A DNA stretch of 45,155 nt from Defluviitaleaceae bacterium (GTDB lineage Bacteria; Bacillota; Clostridia; Lachnospirales; WQUN01): positions 1-45,155 of the forward strand of contig WQSG01000022.1 in assembly GCA_009788055.1 (NCBI GenBank). Reading direction: 5' to 3'. Position numbers and translations under genes: made by a program. How positions within the stretch are numbered: position 1 is the stretch's first letter; the number at the start of each line of letters is the position of its first letter. Of this stretch, positions 16,642 through 25,018 are shown one piece after another. A model generated the notes under the pieces. The model did no database searches. It was not told the origin of the DNA and saw only the letters and a program-made list of their open reading frames with translations.

Positions 16642-18018
16642 CTACGGCAAGAGTGAACTAACTTCATACACATCCCCCGCGCCCATGGTTAAAGCCATGT
16701 CGCCCGCCTGAAGCATCTCGCACAAACAGTTGCTCGCTTTGGAGAAATTTTCAGCAAAAATGACATCTTTGCCGCGTTTTTTCATTTCTTCGGCAAGAAT
16801 TTCGGAGGAAATTGCAGGGTCAAACGGCTCTCTGGCGGCGTAGATGGGCAAGAGAATTATTTTGTCTGCGTCATGGAAGGCTTCCGCAAATTCGTGCAAC
16901 AGATTTTTTGTGCGGGTGTATGTGTGGGGCTGGAATACGCATACGATTTTGCCATGCTGTGTGCTTTTTCGTGCGGCGGCTAGGCAGTTTTGCACCTCGG
17001 TTGGGTGGTGGGCGTAGTCGTCTATGATTTTCGCGCCGTTAAATTCGCGCTTAAACTCGAAGCGGCGTTTTGTGCCTTGCACGGCATTTAGTGCTTCTGC
17101 CGTAACCTGCGGCGCGATTCCCATTGACGCCGCCGCCGCAAAACACGCCAGCGCGTTTAACATATTATATTCGCCCGGCAACGGTAAATTCACACGGGCA
17201 AGAAAATTCCGGCCGTCCATCACGTCAAAGGATGGCTTTTCTGCGTTGTAAGCGATATCCCGCGCCCAAAATCTCGCGCCGCTTTTTTCCAAGCCGAAGG
17301 TAATAATTTCGCATTGCAAATTCGCCGTGATTTTCTCAAAACCGACTATTCCCGCCTGAATAACAAGCGTGCCGCTTTCGCGAATGTTAGACGCGAATTT
17401 TGCGAAAGACTCTATGAGATTTTCAAAGCTGCCGAAAAAATCCAGATGGTCTGCGTCTACATTAAGTATTATTCCCGTTTGCGGGTGCCAGTGGTGAAAA
17501 CTGTTGCTGTATTCGCAAGCCTCCAGCACAAAGCACGTTGAGTTGCCAATGCGATAATTCATGCCGCCGCGGTTCATGTGGCCGCCGATGGAAATTGTCG
17601 GGTCTAAACCTGCCGCAATCGCCACTTCGGAAACCATGGATGTCGTTGTGGTTTTCCCGTGAGAACCCGCGACACAAACAGGGTCGTAGCCGTGCAAAAT
17701 TTTCCCGATAAACGCGGCGCGTTCAATTAACGGAATGCCCATTTCATGCGCGGCGCGAAACTCTGCGTTGTCGGGCTTTACGGCGGCGGTGTACACAGCC
17801 AAGTCTGTTTTTGGCGAAACATTCCCCGCCGCATTCGGAATCGACACGGTTATTCCCAGTTCGCTAAGCCGTTTTGTAATCTCCGATGCAACATCGTCCG
17901 AGCCGCTTACACCAAAACCGTCGCGGTGCAAAATTTCCGCCAGCCCGCTCATGCTTATTCCGCCGATTCCAATAAAATGGATGTTTTTTGCCCCGTTTAA
18001 CTCTATTTTTTCTCGCAT
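16642..18018 (-). CDS. murC: UDP-N-acetylmuramate--L-alanine ligase
   Basis: MurC adds L-alanine to UDP-N-acetylmuramic acid in the cytoplasm, the first peptide step of peptidoglycan synthesis. The UDP-binding motif NIHFIGIGGISMSGLA is at the N-terminus. The ATP-binding GSHGKTTTTSM is near residue 115, followed by the N-x-D-x-D-H-L-D-F-F region and the DDYAHHPTEV motif. The length of about 458 residues is normal. The start is ATG 18018 (MREKIELNG); an in-frame TTG at 18024 is nearer to the GAAGGGG and cannot be excluded. It has its own promoter and terminator, so it is monocistronic. Confidence 0.97.
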   Translation of the reverse strand: MREKIELNGAKNIHFIGIGGISMSGLAEILHRDGFGVSGSDDVASEITKRLSELGITVSIPNAAGNVSPKTDLAVYTAAVKPDNAEFRAAHEMGIPLIERAAFIGKILHGYDPVCVAGSHGKTTTTSMVSEVAIAAGLDPTISIGGHMNRGGMNYRIGNSTCFVLEACEYSNSFHHWHPQTGIILNVDADHLDFFGSFENLIESFAKFASNIRESGTLVIQAGIVGFEKITANLQCEIITFGLEKSGARFWARDIAYNAEKPSFDVMDGRNFLARVNLPLPGEYNMLNALACFAAAASMGIAPQVTAEALNAVQGTKRRFEFKREFNGAKIIDDYAHHPTEVQNCLAAARKSTQHGKIVCVFQPHTYTRTKNLLHEFAEAFHDADKIILLPIYAAREPFDPAISSEILAEEMKKRGKDVIFAENFSKASNCLCEMLQAGDMALTMGAGDVYEVSSLLP

Positions 18019-18064
18019 TTTCAAATATCCCCTTCTGATTCGATAAATTCCAAATATATCCTAC

Positions 18065-18093
18065 ATTATAACACTTGCAAAATTTATCGTAAA
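18065..18093 (-). promoter_or_regulatory. Sigma-A promoter of murC
   Basis: On the minus strand TTTACG (18088-18093) and TATAAT (18065-18070) are 17 nt apart, about 45 nt upstream of the murC start. Confidence 0.65.
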
Positions 18094-18110
18094 ATAGGGG
18101 CGTTTGCGCA

Positions 18111-18139
18111 TTGACGCGAGACAATTTTGGTGTAATAAT
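18111..18139 (+). promoter_or_regulatory. Promoter of glgCD
   Basis: TTGACG at 18111-18116 and TAATAAT at 18133-18139 have a 16-17 nt spacer, about 60 nt before glgC. It lies back to back with the murC promoter. Confidence 0.6.
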
Positions 18140-18200
18140 TGGTAGGAAAAATTCTAAGAAAAAAACCGAGTGAAAATTTCGATAAGAAGAGGTGAGCCAT

Positions 18201-19490
18201 TTGCGCAAAAAAGAAATGATTGCCATGTTGTTGGCCGGCGGCCAAGGCAGTAGACTAGGGGTGCTTACCTCCAGTAAGGCAAAACCGGCCGTTCCCTTTG
18301 GCGGAAAGTATCGTATTATAGACTTTGCGTTGTCAAACTGCGTAAACTCAGGGGTTGACACTGTTGGTGTGCTAACGCAATACCAGCCGCTACAGCTTAA
18401 CCAGCACATAGGCATTGGTACGCCTTGGGATTTGGACAGGCGTAACGGCGGCGTAACGGTTCTTGCGCCCCATATGAAAACGGAAAGCGGCGACTGGTAC
18501 AGCGGCACGGCAGACGCTATTTACCGCAATTTAGATTATATCGACAAATATAACCCCGAATACGTGTTAATTCTTGGCGGCGACCATATTTACAAGATGG
18601 ACTATTCCAGAATGCTTGAGTATCACAAACAAAACAAATGCGATGTTTCCATTGCCGCGCTTAGCGTGCCGTGGGAAGAAGCAGGCCGCTTCGGCGTTAT
18701 AAATATCCACGACGACAATCGTATTTACGAATTTGAAGAAAAACCCGAAAACCCAAAAAGTAATTTCATTAATATGGGGATTTACATTTTCCGTTGGGAT
18801 TTACTGCGCGACGCTTTGGAGCGCGACAACAAAGTTCATTCTGATTCGGACTTTGGAAAGCACGTTCTGCCATTGCTTCTTTCGGAGGGCAAGCGTATGT
18901 TTGCCTATCCGTTTACGGGCTACTGGAAAGACGTTGGAACAATCGACTCTTTCTGGATGGCTAACATGGATTTAATCCAGACCGTTCCCGAATTTAATTT
19001 ATATGAAAATTTCGACAAAATATATACAGGTTCGGACCACCAGCCTCCCCTTTACACAGGTCCCAATTCCGAGGTAAGGGCAAGCATAGTTTCGGAAGGC
19101 AGCGAAGTTTTGGGCAAGGTTTACAATTCCATTTTGGGTCCCGATGTAATTGTTGAAGACGGCGCGGTTGTTAAGGATTCCATCCTCATGGAACGTTGCT
19201 ATGTAGGCAGAAACACGAGAATTGAACGTTGCATCATAGATTCGGAATGCACCATTGGCGACGACGTGGTAATAGGCACGGGCGACAATACCGTAAACGT
19301 ACACCGCCCCAAAATTTACGACACGGGCATTACCGTAATGGGCGAAAACTCCAGCATTCCCGATAAGGTTGAAATTGGAAAGAACTGCGTAATCTTCGGC
19401 AAAACCGAACCCGAAGACTACCAAGACGGCAAACTTGCAAGCGGCGAAAGCATAGTTAAAAAAGTGAACGCGAACGGAGTGAGAGCATGA
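18201..19490 (+). CDS. glgC: Glucose-1-phosphate adenylyltransferase
   Basis: GlgC makes ADP-glucose from glucose-1-phosphate and ATP, the committed step of bacterial glycogen synthesis. The nucleotidyltransferase signature [16 protein letters not shown] begins at about residue 8, followed by [15 protein letters not shown] and the sugar-binding [11 protein letters not shown] left-handed beta-helix with hexapeptide repeats fills about 290-400. The start is TTG 18201: AGAGGTG lies 6 nt before it, while the GTG at 18192 overlaps that site. The stop overlaps the glgD start in an ATGA, so translation is probably coupled. No glgA or glgB is in the window. Confidence 0.95.
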   Translation: MRKKEMIAMLLAGGQGSRLGVLTSSKAKPAVPFGGKYRIIDFALSNCVNSGVDTVGVLTQYQPLQLNQHIGIGTPWDLDRRNGGVTVLAPHMKTESGDWYSGTADAIYRNLDYIDKYNPEYVLILGGDHIYKMDYSRMLEYHKQNKCDVSIAALSVPWEEAGRFGVINIHDDNRIYEFEEKPENPKSNFINMGIYIFRWDLLRDALERDNKVHSDSDFGKHVLPLLLSEGKRMFAYPFTGYWKDVGTIDSFWMANMDLIQTVPEFNLYENFDKIYTGSDHQPPLYTGPNSEVRASIVSEGSEVLGKVYNSILGPDVIVEDGAVVKDSILMERCYVGRNTRIERCIIDSECTIGDDVVIGTGDNTVNVHRPKIYDTGITVMGENSSIPDKVEIGKNCVIFGKTEPEDYQDGKLASGESIVKKVNANGVRA

Positions 19491-20605
19491 GAGCAGTTGG
19501 AATAATTTTGGCAGGCGGCAAAAGTGAAAGACTGGGCGAACTTACAAGAAACCGTGCAACATCGGCACTTCCTGTGGGAAGCTGTTACCGCGCAATCGAC
19601 TTTTCACTAAGCAACATGACAAATTCGGGAATGACAAAAGTTGCCATTATAACGCAATACAATTCGCGTTCCTTGCACGACCATTTGTCCAGCTCTAAGT
19701 GGTGGGACTTGGGTAGCAAACAAGGCGGAATGTTCGTGTTTTCGCCATATCAGAGCGGCGAAAATTCCATGTGGTTTCGCGGCACGGCAGACGCAATCTT
19801 TCAAAATCTAACCTACCTGCGCCGCAGTAACGAGCCTTACGTTGTGATTTCATCAGGCGACTGCGTGTACAAAATGGACTATGACGAAATGATTGCGTAC
19901 CACGAACGCAAAAACGCCGACATAACCGTTGCGTATCGCCAAGTACCCGACAACGACGATATTCGCCAATACGGCGTAATGGAACTTGACGCGGCGGAAC
20001 GCCTGACCGACCTTGAAGAAAAACCGCTAGAGCCGCAATCCGATTTGGCGTCCATCGGCGTATATGTAATCTCGCGCCCGCTTCTTATCGAACTTATCGA
20101 AACCATCGTTAGCGAAGGCCGCCACGACATCGTGCGCGATTTGCTTTCCCGCTACCGCAAGCGTTTGCGCATTTACGGCTACCGCTACGACGGATACTGG
20201 CGCAACCTTGGCAGTATCCATTCCTATTTCGATTGCAATATGGACTTTCTGCGCCGCGATATCCGCAACGATTTCATGGTGCAATCCCCATACATCAAAA
20301 CCAAACCCAAAGACGAACCCCCCGCAAAATACAACAACATGGCGCAAGTCACAAACTGCCTTGTGGGCAGTGGCGCAATCCTTAACGGCCACGCAAACCG
20401 TTCCGTTATCTTCCGCCGCGTTTACACAGGCGAACACTCCAGCGTTTCCAACTCCATTCTCATGGAAGGCACGTATATCGGCAACAACTGCGTTGTTGAA
20501 CACGCAATCCTCGATAAAGACGTAATTCTTCACAACGGCGCACGCATCATAGGCTCTCCCGAGTCCCCCGCCGTGGTTATCAAGGGGCAGGAGATTAGGG
20601 CTTAA
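19487..20605 (+). CDS. glgD: Glucose-1-phosphate adenylyltransferase subunit GlgD
   Basis: GlgD is the non-catalytic or modulatory partner of GlgC in Firmicutes, forming a heteromeric ADP-glucose pyrophosphorylase. The fold is the same ([25 protein letters not shown], then a C-terminal beta-helix). The catalytic-site region is altered: the [10 protein letters not shown] of GlgC is [12 protein letters not shown] here. This agrees with reduced or absent catalysis in the family. At 372 residues the length is normal for GlgD. It overlaps glgC by 4 nt and ends at a long perfect hairpin. Confidence 0.93.
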   Translation: MRAVGIILAGGKSERLGELTRNRATSALPVGSCYRAIDFSLSNMTNSGMTKVAIITQYNSRSLHDHLSSSKWWDLGSKQGGMFVFSPYQSGENSMWFRGTADAIFQNLTYLRRSNEPYVVISSGDCVYKMDYDEMIAYHERKNADITVAYRQVPDNDDIRQYGVMELDAAERLTDLEEKPLEPQSDLASIGVYVISRPLLIELIETIVSEGRHDIVRDLLSRYRKRLRIYGYRYDGYWRNLGSIHSYFDCNMDFLRRDIRNDFMVQSPYIKTKPKDEPPAKYNNMAQVTNCLVGSGAILNGHANRSVIFRRVYTGEHSSVSNSILMEGTYIGNNCVVEHAILDKDVILHNGARIIGSPESPAVVIKGQEIRA

Positions 20606-20627
20606 ACGAATAATTTTTAATGATAAG

Positions 20628-20681
20628 ACCGCACCCAAATTCAAAATCGCGCATTTGCGCGATTTTGAATTTGGGTGCGGT
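20628..20681 (+). terminator. Long perfect hairpin after glgD
   Basis: A 25-bp perfect stem (20628-20652 with 20657-20681) with loop ATTT. Its inner part, AAAATCGCGC-ATTT-GCGCGATTTT, is the same type as the central hairpins of the mosaic repeats, so it may be a related element serving as the glgCD terminator. Confidence 0.75.
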
Positions 20682-20737
20682 TTATCAGCGGTTGATATTA
20701 TAGTCTTTCTGTATTTTAGAGTGGGAGTGGACGTAAA

Positions 20738-20968
20738 ATGAACTACATTCGTCAAGTAGTCGGCGGTGACAAATTAGCCAATGTTTTTGATATACCGCAA
20801 ATGTTCCGAAATAGAAAGGCAGAAGTTATAATTTTGTTTTCGGAGGAACTTTCCGAAGAAACGCCAAAAGCCACCAAACGCCCTATTGGTTTCGCGAAGG
20901 GTGCAGAAGTGCCGGATAGCTTTTTTGAGCCATTGCCCGAGGAGGAATTGGAACTATGGGGAATGTAG
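20738..20968 (+). CDS. Putative type II antitoxin, partner of the PIN-domain toxin
   Basis: This small acidic protein of 76 residues begins MNYIRQVVGGDKLANVFDIP, similar to antitoxins that pair with PIN/VapC-like toxins in Firmicutes. The N-terminal 30 residues could form an AbrB- or Phd-like DNA-binding fold. The C-terminal tail is rich in Glu and Pro (EPLPEEELELWGM) and would wrap the toxin. The start is ATG 20738 with a GGGAGTGG-type site upstream. It overlaps the toxin gene by 13 nt, and the toxin's GGAGGA lies inside its last codons, which couples the two. Confidence 0.75.
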   Translation: MNYIRQVVGGDKLANVFDIPQMFRNRKAEVIILFSEELSEETPKATKRPIGFAKGAEVPDSFFEPLPEEELELWGM

Positions 20969-21354
20969 ACTATCTCCTTGATACGCATACATTTCTTTGG
21001 GCGGTACGGGGAAGCGATAAATTAAGCGAAACAGCGATAAAGATTATTGAAGATGTAAATGTGAAAGTTTTTGTTTCCGCAGTAAGTGCATACGAAATAA
21101 TGAACAAGTACCGCATGGGCAAGTTGGCGGAATTTGACGACATAGCAAAAAATTATTTGGACTTCGTGAAAAGACTGGGCGTTGATTCTTTGCCTATCAG
21201 TGAGAAACACGCCCATTTTGCAGGCGAATTTGAATGGACGCACCGTGACCCGTTTGACCGATTACTGGCGGCACAGGCTTTTAGCAATAATCTTACGCTT
21301 ATAACAAGCGATACCGTGTTTGCTGAACTCGCATGGGTGAAGGTGTTGTGGTAG
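20956..21354 (+). CDS. PIN-domain ribonuclease toxin (VapC/PilT N-terminal-like)
   Basis: This 132-residue PIN-domain protein is predicted to be a Mg-dependent ribonuclease and the toxin of a type II pair. The first catalytic Asp is in YLLDTHTFLWA (residue 9). The conserved Glu lies in SAYEIMNKYRMGKL, and the later acidic cluster is in HRDPFDRLLAAQA, with TSDTVF near the end. This is the HTFLW subfamily often annotated as PIN-domain nuclease beside Phd-like antitoxins. GGAGGA lies about 9 nt before ATG 20956. No transposase is adjacent. Confidence 0.85.
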   Translation: MGNVDYLLDTHTFLWAVRGSDKLSETAIKIIEDVNVKVFVSAVSAYEIMNKYRMGKLAEFDDIAKNYLDFVKRLGVDSLPISEKHAHFAGEFEWTHRDPFDRLLAAQAFSNNLTLITSDTVFAELAWVKVLW

Positions 21355-21378
21355 TCCAAAATCCTAAGGAGAATATAT

Positions 21379-22029
21379 ATGTACGCAGAAATTTCCCATG
21401 ACGGTGTGACGGTTGACGGCGAGTTTTATGCGATGGACGAGTTGCCGAGGCTGAAGGTGAAAGAGTTGGTACTTGCGGCAAATGTGCGCAGGACTGTTAT
21501 TCGTGTTGCGGAGATTGGGGCGAGCGAGCTTTCGCAAGACGGGCAGTGGGCTTTGATAGAGCAGTGTTTTCCGCTGGGGGATATGATGAACGCGGAAACA
21601 TATGTTTTCGACGGTAGCATTTTTGAAAATGAAAACGGTGCGCGGCGGTTTTTTATGACGGCACTGCCCGTTGACATTTCGGATATGATGGCAAAAGTTG
21701 GCGTAGAAATGACGGGCAGTATCCACCGCGTGGCGCGGCTGGACACAGTGGAGCATATTTTGTTCCGACAATATGTGAACGAAGCAAGCGAACCTGTGTT
21801 AATCTTCCTCCCGCAAGAGGACGGCATACGCATTCTTCATATCGCAGATAATTTGCCCGTCGGCACGAATTACATAAGCAACGACCCCCTCCACCGAGAA
21901 GACCAATTCTCGCGCTTTTACAATTCTCTGCAAGCCCCACCCACAAAAACAATCTTCCCACGCGAGGGTGATTTTGAGTGGTTAAGACTAAGACCTTGGG
22001 GCTTCGCCCCAAACCCCACAAGCCTTTAA
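21379..22029 (+). CDS. Hypothetical protein with repeat-derived C-terminus
   Basis: The function of this 216-residue protein is unknown. AAGGAG precedes ATG 21379, only 24 nt after the toxin, so it may be co-transcribed with the toxin-antitoxin pair. The sequence is mixed alpha/beta with no signal peptide or membrane segment. Segments such as FFMTALPVDISDMMAKVG and IHRVARLDTVEHILFRQYV recall PilM/GspL-like actin-fold proteins, but the likeness is weak. Type IV pilus-like genes do exist in this window at 35-37 kb. The last 13 or so codons (RPWGFAPNPTSL) are read from mosaic repeat copy d, so the original C-terminus has been replaced or extended. Confidence 0.65.
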   Translation: MYAEISHDGVTVDGEFYAMDELPRLKVKELVLAANVRRTVIRVAEIGASELSQDGQWALIEQCFPLGDMMNAETYVFDGSIFENENGARRFFMTALPVDISDMMAKVGVEMTGSIHRVARLDTVEHILFRQYVNEASEPVLIFLPQEDGIRILHIADNLPVGTNYISNDPLHREDQFSRFYNSLQAPPTKTIFPREGDFEWLRLRPWGFAPNPTSL

Positions 22030-22202
22030 AAAGGCTTGACCCAAACTTTGACACACGCAATCGCTAATCAGCTACGCAATCTAAAATCGCCGCGAACGCG
22101 GCGATTTTAAGTTAAAGTTTTGATGAAACTTTTTCAAAAGTTTCCGGGGTTCGGGGGAGGTGCCGTTCGCGGTAAACCGCTCACTTCATTGCCCCGAGAA
22201 CT
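21990..22202. repeat. Mosaic palindromic repeat copy d with nested hairpin insert
   Basis: The copy lies between the convergent unknown gene and ABC permease. Modules: GGGGCTTCGCCCC cap; AAGCCTTTAAAAAGGCTT hairpin; central AAAATCGCCGCG-AA-CGCGGCGATTTT; AAAGTTTTGATGAAACTTT and its partner; final GGGG...CCCC cap. This last cap carries an extra segment of about 30 nt containing GCGGTAAACCGC, which is also present in copy h. Confidence 0.88.
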
Positions 22203-22876
22203 TTATATATTAAACTTATTCTTCCTGTGCATGAAAGCAAATGCCGCCAGAATAACCGCGCCGTTTGCGGCGATTATGGTTAGGTTTGGGGCGATGTTGT
22301 AGTCGGGTTCGGCAAGGGCAAGGTTCACCTGCATGATGAATGTGTAGCGGAATACCATTGCGAGGGTTTCGTTTTGGGCGGCAAACTGCGGCCCAAAACC
22401 CAGAATAAGGCTAACGGGTACGGAAAGAAATTGTCCGGGCGAAAGCGTAAGCGTGATACCAAGCAAAATGGATACAATTCCGCCGCTTATTCCCAGTATC
22501 ATGAAGTGAACAAAATTGTGATTCCAGCCGTAGTCGCCAAGCATACCGTTGATTACGGCGTATGGTATAAGCAAAATTGACACAACGATAATGGAACTTG
22601 TTGCCGTGCCGATTAAATATTGCCACGGCTTAACGCCTGCCATTGACATAAATCGCAGGTTTGTGGTGGTTCGGTCTTCGTTTACCAGCGCGGACGTCGC
22701 GCCTACCAGCGACAGCCCGATAAAAATTATTGTGAACAGTCGCGGTCTTCGTCCTGCGGAAGAAGAACCATAAACGCTATCGCAAACCCAACAAACATCA
22801 GCCCCTGCACTATAAGAACAGGCACTTTTATATGGCTTGTAAGTTGCTTTATAAAAATCGCAAGAATGTTATTCAT
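22203..22876 (-). pseudogene. ABC-2-type transporter permease, frameshifted
   Basis: This is the membrane subunit of the ABC transporter encoded just upstream. The frame opens at ATG 22876 (MNNILAIFIKQLTSHIKVPV) and meets TAA near 22735. One frame over it resumes LFTIIFIGLSLVGATSALVN and continues to 22203. The total is about 224 residues with about five or six hydrophobic segments, matching ABC-2 permeases of drug or peptide exporters. A single one-base loss (or two-base gain) near 22740 explains the break. The start overlaps the ATPase stop (ATGA), so the two were translationally coupled. Either the permease is inactive or the shift is a sequencing error; the conserved reading on both sides favours a recent event. 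Confidence 0.8.
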
Positions 22877-23568
22877 AGTGCCACCCCCGTAAGTTCCAAG
22901 AATACGGCTTCAAGGTCGGGGACGGTTTTAAGGGCGTTGCGGCTTTCGCACAACGAAAGCGGCGAGCCTTCCTCAATTATTTCGCCTTGATGCAACAGTG
23001 CCACGCGGTCGCAAAGTTTTAACGCCTCGTCCATGTTGTGGGTTGTTAAAAAAATTGTCGCGCCGTTTTCGCGCAGGGTTTGCAGAAGTTTACATATGCC
23101 GCGTGCCGTGCCGGGGTCTAACGCGCTGGTTGGCTCGTCCAAAATAAGAAGCTTCGGCTTGTACAAAATGGCGCGGGCAAGGGCAAGCCGCTGTGTCATA
23201 CCACGCGACAACTTGGAAACCGTCTTGTTAATCGAATCCCCAAGCCCTACGCTCTCCAGCGTTTCTTTCACCCGCTTCAGCGGCAGACCGTAAATCCTTG
23301 CATACAGGCTTAAATTATCCGAGCAACTTAAATTCGGATACAGCCCGCCTTGGTCCAGCATAAGCCCAAGTTGCCGTGTTGTTGCCGCAACTTCTGCCGT
23401 CCCGCTATCCGCTTCCACCAGTCTTGTCAAAATATTTATAATAGTCGTCTTACCCGCTCCCGACGGCCCAAGCAACGCAAATATCTCCTGCGTTTTTACC
23501 TCAAAAGACACGCCCGAAAGCACCGACTTCTCGCCATAATTTTTTACAAGATTTTTTACGTTAATCAA
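22873..23568 (-). CDS. ABC transporter ATP-binding protein
   Basis: This 231-residue cytoplasmic ATPase powers an ABC-2-type exporter. Walker A is LLGPSGAGKTT, the signature loop is SKLSRGMTQRLALA (LSRGM instead of LSGGQ), Walker B is LLILDEPTSALD, and the switch histidine is in LTTHNMDEA. The true start is TTG 23568 with AAGGAGG just upstream. The longer frame to 23637 is translated from repeat copy e and begins with the artefact MMKLFQKFPG. The downstream partner permease is frameshifted. The substrate is unknown. Confidence 0.9.
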   Translation of the reverse strand: MINVKNLVKNYGEKSVLSGVSFEVKTQEIFALLGPSGAGKTTIINILTRLVEADSGTAEVAATTRQLGLMLDQGGLYPNLSCSDNLSLYARIYGLPLKRVKETLESVGLGDSINKTVSKLSRGMTQRLALARAILYKPKLLILDEPTSALDPGTARGICKLLQTLRENGATIFLTTHNMDEALKLCDRVALLHQGEIIEEGSPLSLCESRNALKTVPDLEAVFLELTGVAL

Positions 23569-23583
23569 TTTTGTTTCCTCCTT

Positions 23584-23735
23584 AAGACCGCGGGGCTCTG
23601 CCCCGCACCCCGGAAACTTTTGAAAAAGTTTCATCAAAACTTTAACCTGAAAACCGCATACGCGGTTTTCAAAGATAGGGTCAAGGGATGAAATCCCTTG
23701 TGGGGGGTATTGGGGGCAACGCCCCCAAGGTCTTA
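23584..23735. repeat. Mosaic palindromic repeat copy e
   Basis: The copy lies between the AEC carrier and the ABC ATPase, both on the minus strand. In inverted orientation it is nearly identical along its length to copy f at 28870-29020. Modules: GGGGCTCTGCCCC cap, GGAAACTTTTGAAAAAGTTT hairpin, TGAAAACCGCATACGCGGTTTTCA centre, AAGGGATGAAATCCCTT, GGGGGCAACGCCCCC cap, AAGGTCTT. It ends only 16 nt before the start codon of the ATPase gene. Confidence 0.92.
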
Positions 23736-23738
23736 TCT

Positions 23739-24731
23739 CTACACTAAAAATCCAAGTACGCGGAAGATGAAAATGAACATCGTCAGGGTGAACGCGGAAA
23801 GGGTCATGGTAATCATCAATACGGATGCGCCGATATAGGAATCGCCGCCGAGTTCGGCCTGCATAACGTATGCGCCGACAGCCATTGGCAGTGCGTTCAG
23901 AATCATTATTATGGTTAAATCATTGCCGCGGAAACCGAATAAATATGCAACAATGGAGGCGGCTATGGGCATTATGAAAAGTTTTACCACTGTGGAAATT
24001 ATTACGTATTTGAATTTGCGGTCTACGCCGTGGAAAGTTAGGTTGCCGCCGACGCAAATCATGGCAAGGGGCATAACAAGACCGGCTAGGGAGTTAATTG
24101 TGTTTGTGGCAAAAACGGGCAGTTCAAAATCGAGGGTGTTCATTAGGACGTTGAATACAAGACCGAGAACAACACCGATTACAACGGGGTTTTTGACAAT
24201 GGATTTTATAATGCCAAGGGCGATGGAGCTTGTGTTTTTGGCGTTTGTGTCGTGAACAGCAAACAAGACGGACGCGGTTGCATAGGAGAGGATAAGCAAA
24301 ACGGAAACGGAAAGGATGCCCTTTGCGTAAATGTTAGGGTCTATGCCGGGGTGGTGAAGCGGCGAAAACATAAGCGCGAAAAGCGGCGGCGCAACAACGG
24401 AAAGGCTACTGCGATACGCGCTGTTCACAAAAGACGAAACGGAATCCTTATCCTTCATAAATTTATAAGCCAGCACCCAAGTTGCCAAAAAGAAAAGCAC
24501 CAGCCACACGGAATTAAAAATCAAAAACCGTGTGTCCAGCACTTCAGATAAATCTGCCCTGTGTATGCTTCTGAAAATGGTTGTAGGAATTGCCACATAA
24601 AACACAACTTTGTTGCCCAACGTAATAAAACTGTCGTTTATCATATTTTTCCGCTTTAAAAAAATACCCAACAGCGCAAGCAAAATAAATGGCAGTGTGG
24701 TATTTAGGCTTAAAACCATATAATCTAACAC
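23739..24731 (-). CDS. AEC-family (auxin efflux carrier-like) transporter
   Basis: This 330-residue integral membrane protein has about ten hydrophobic helices and the AEC (Mem_trans) layout. The N-terminal half ends near residue 150 and the C-terminal half contains LVMPLAMICVGGNL and NALPMAVGAYVMQAELGG, both typical of the family. Bacterial members export or exchange small organic acids such as malate or malonate, and the substrate cannot be read from sequence. The start is GTG 24731 with GAGGGG 8 nt upstream. Repeat copy e separates it from the ABC genes that follow on the same strand. Confidence 0.9.
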   Translation of the reverse strand: MLDYMVLSLNTTLPFILLALLGIFLKRKNMINDSFITLGNKVVFYVAIPTTIFRSIHRADLSEVLDTRFLIFNSVWLVLFFLATWVLAYKFMKDKDSVSSFVNSAYRSSLSVVAPPLFALMFSPLHHPGIDPNIYAKGILSVSVLLILSYATASVLFAVHDTNAKNTSSIALGIIKSIVKNPVVIGVVLGLVFNVLMNTLDFELPVFATNTINSLAGLVMPLAMICVGGNLTFHGVDRKFKYVIISTVVKLFIMPIAASIVAYLFGFRGNDLTIIMILNALPMAVGAYVMQAELGGDSYIGASVLMITMTLSAFTLTMFIFIFRVLGFLV

Positions 24732-24813
24732 GTTAAAGACCCCTCATTATTACTTATTTTTCTACATGGTAAGGGAGTATAGCACAAATTATTTATTTCT
24801 GCAAAATTTGCGA

Positions 24814-24842
24814 TTGACAATCCCCACGTTTATTAATATAAT
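24814..24842 (+). promoter_or_regulatory. Consensus sigma-A promoter of tRNA-Thr
   Basis: Perfect TTGACA (24814-24819) and TATAAT (24837-24842) are separated by exactly 17 nt. Transcription would start near 24849, about 20 nt before the tRNA. Confidence 0.9.
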
Positions 24843-24869
24843 CGTTTGCGGTAACTCGTTCCACCCTTC

Positions 24870-24942
24870 GCCGACTTAGCTCAGTTGGTAGAGCAGCTGA
24901 TTTGTAATCAGCAGGTCGCCGGTTCGAGTCCGGCAGTCGGCT
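24870..24942 (+). tRNA. tRNA-Thr (anticodon TGT)
   Basis: A complete 73-nt cloverleaf: acceptor GCCGACT/AGTCGGC, D-arm GCTCAGTTGGTAGAGC, anticodon arm GCTGA-TTTGTAA-TCAGC with TGT, five-base variable loop and T-arm GCCGGTTCGAGTCCGGC. CCA is not encoded. Confidence 0.97.
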
Positions 24943-24952
24943 TTAGGAAATA

Positions 24953-24985
24953 AAAGGCTTTCGACGGTTTTGTCGGAAGCCTTTT
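24953..24985 (+). terminator. Terminator after tRNA-Thr
   Basis: AAAGGCTTTCGAC pairs with GTCGGAAGCCTTT (one G-T pair), loop GGTTTT, followed by a short T run. tgt starts 34 nt later and must use another promoter or read-through. Confidence 0.7.
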
Positions 24986-25018
24986 GCGTTGATAAATCAA
25001 TGCGGAAAGGACACGGTA

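Noticed and set aside
16446-16673. 75-codon frame on the minus strand
   Set aside because: It runs across the murC terminator and DnaA boxes and has no ribosome binding site or protein-like character.
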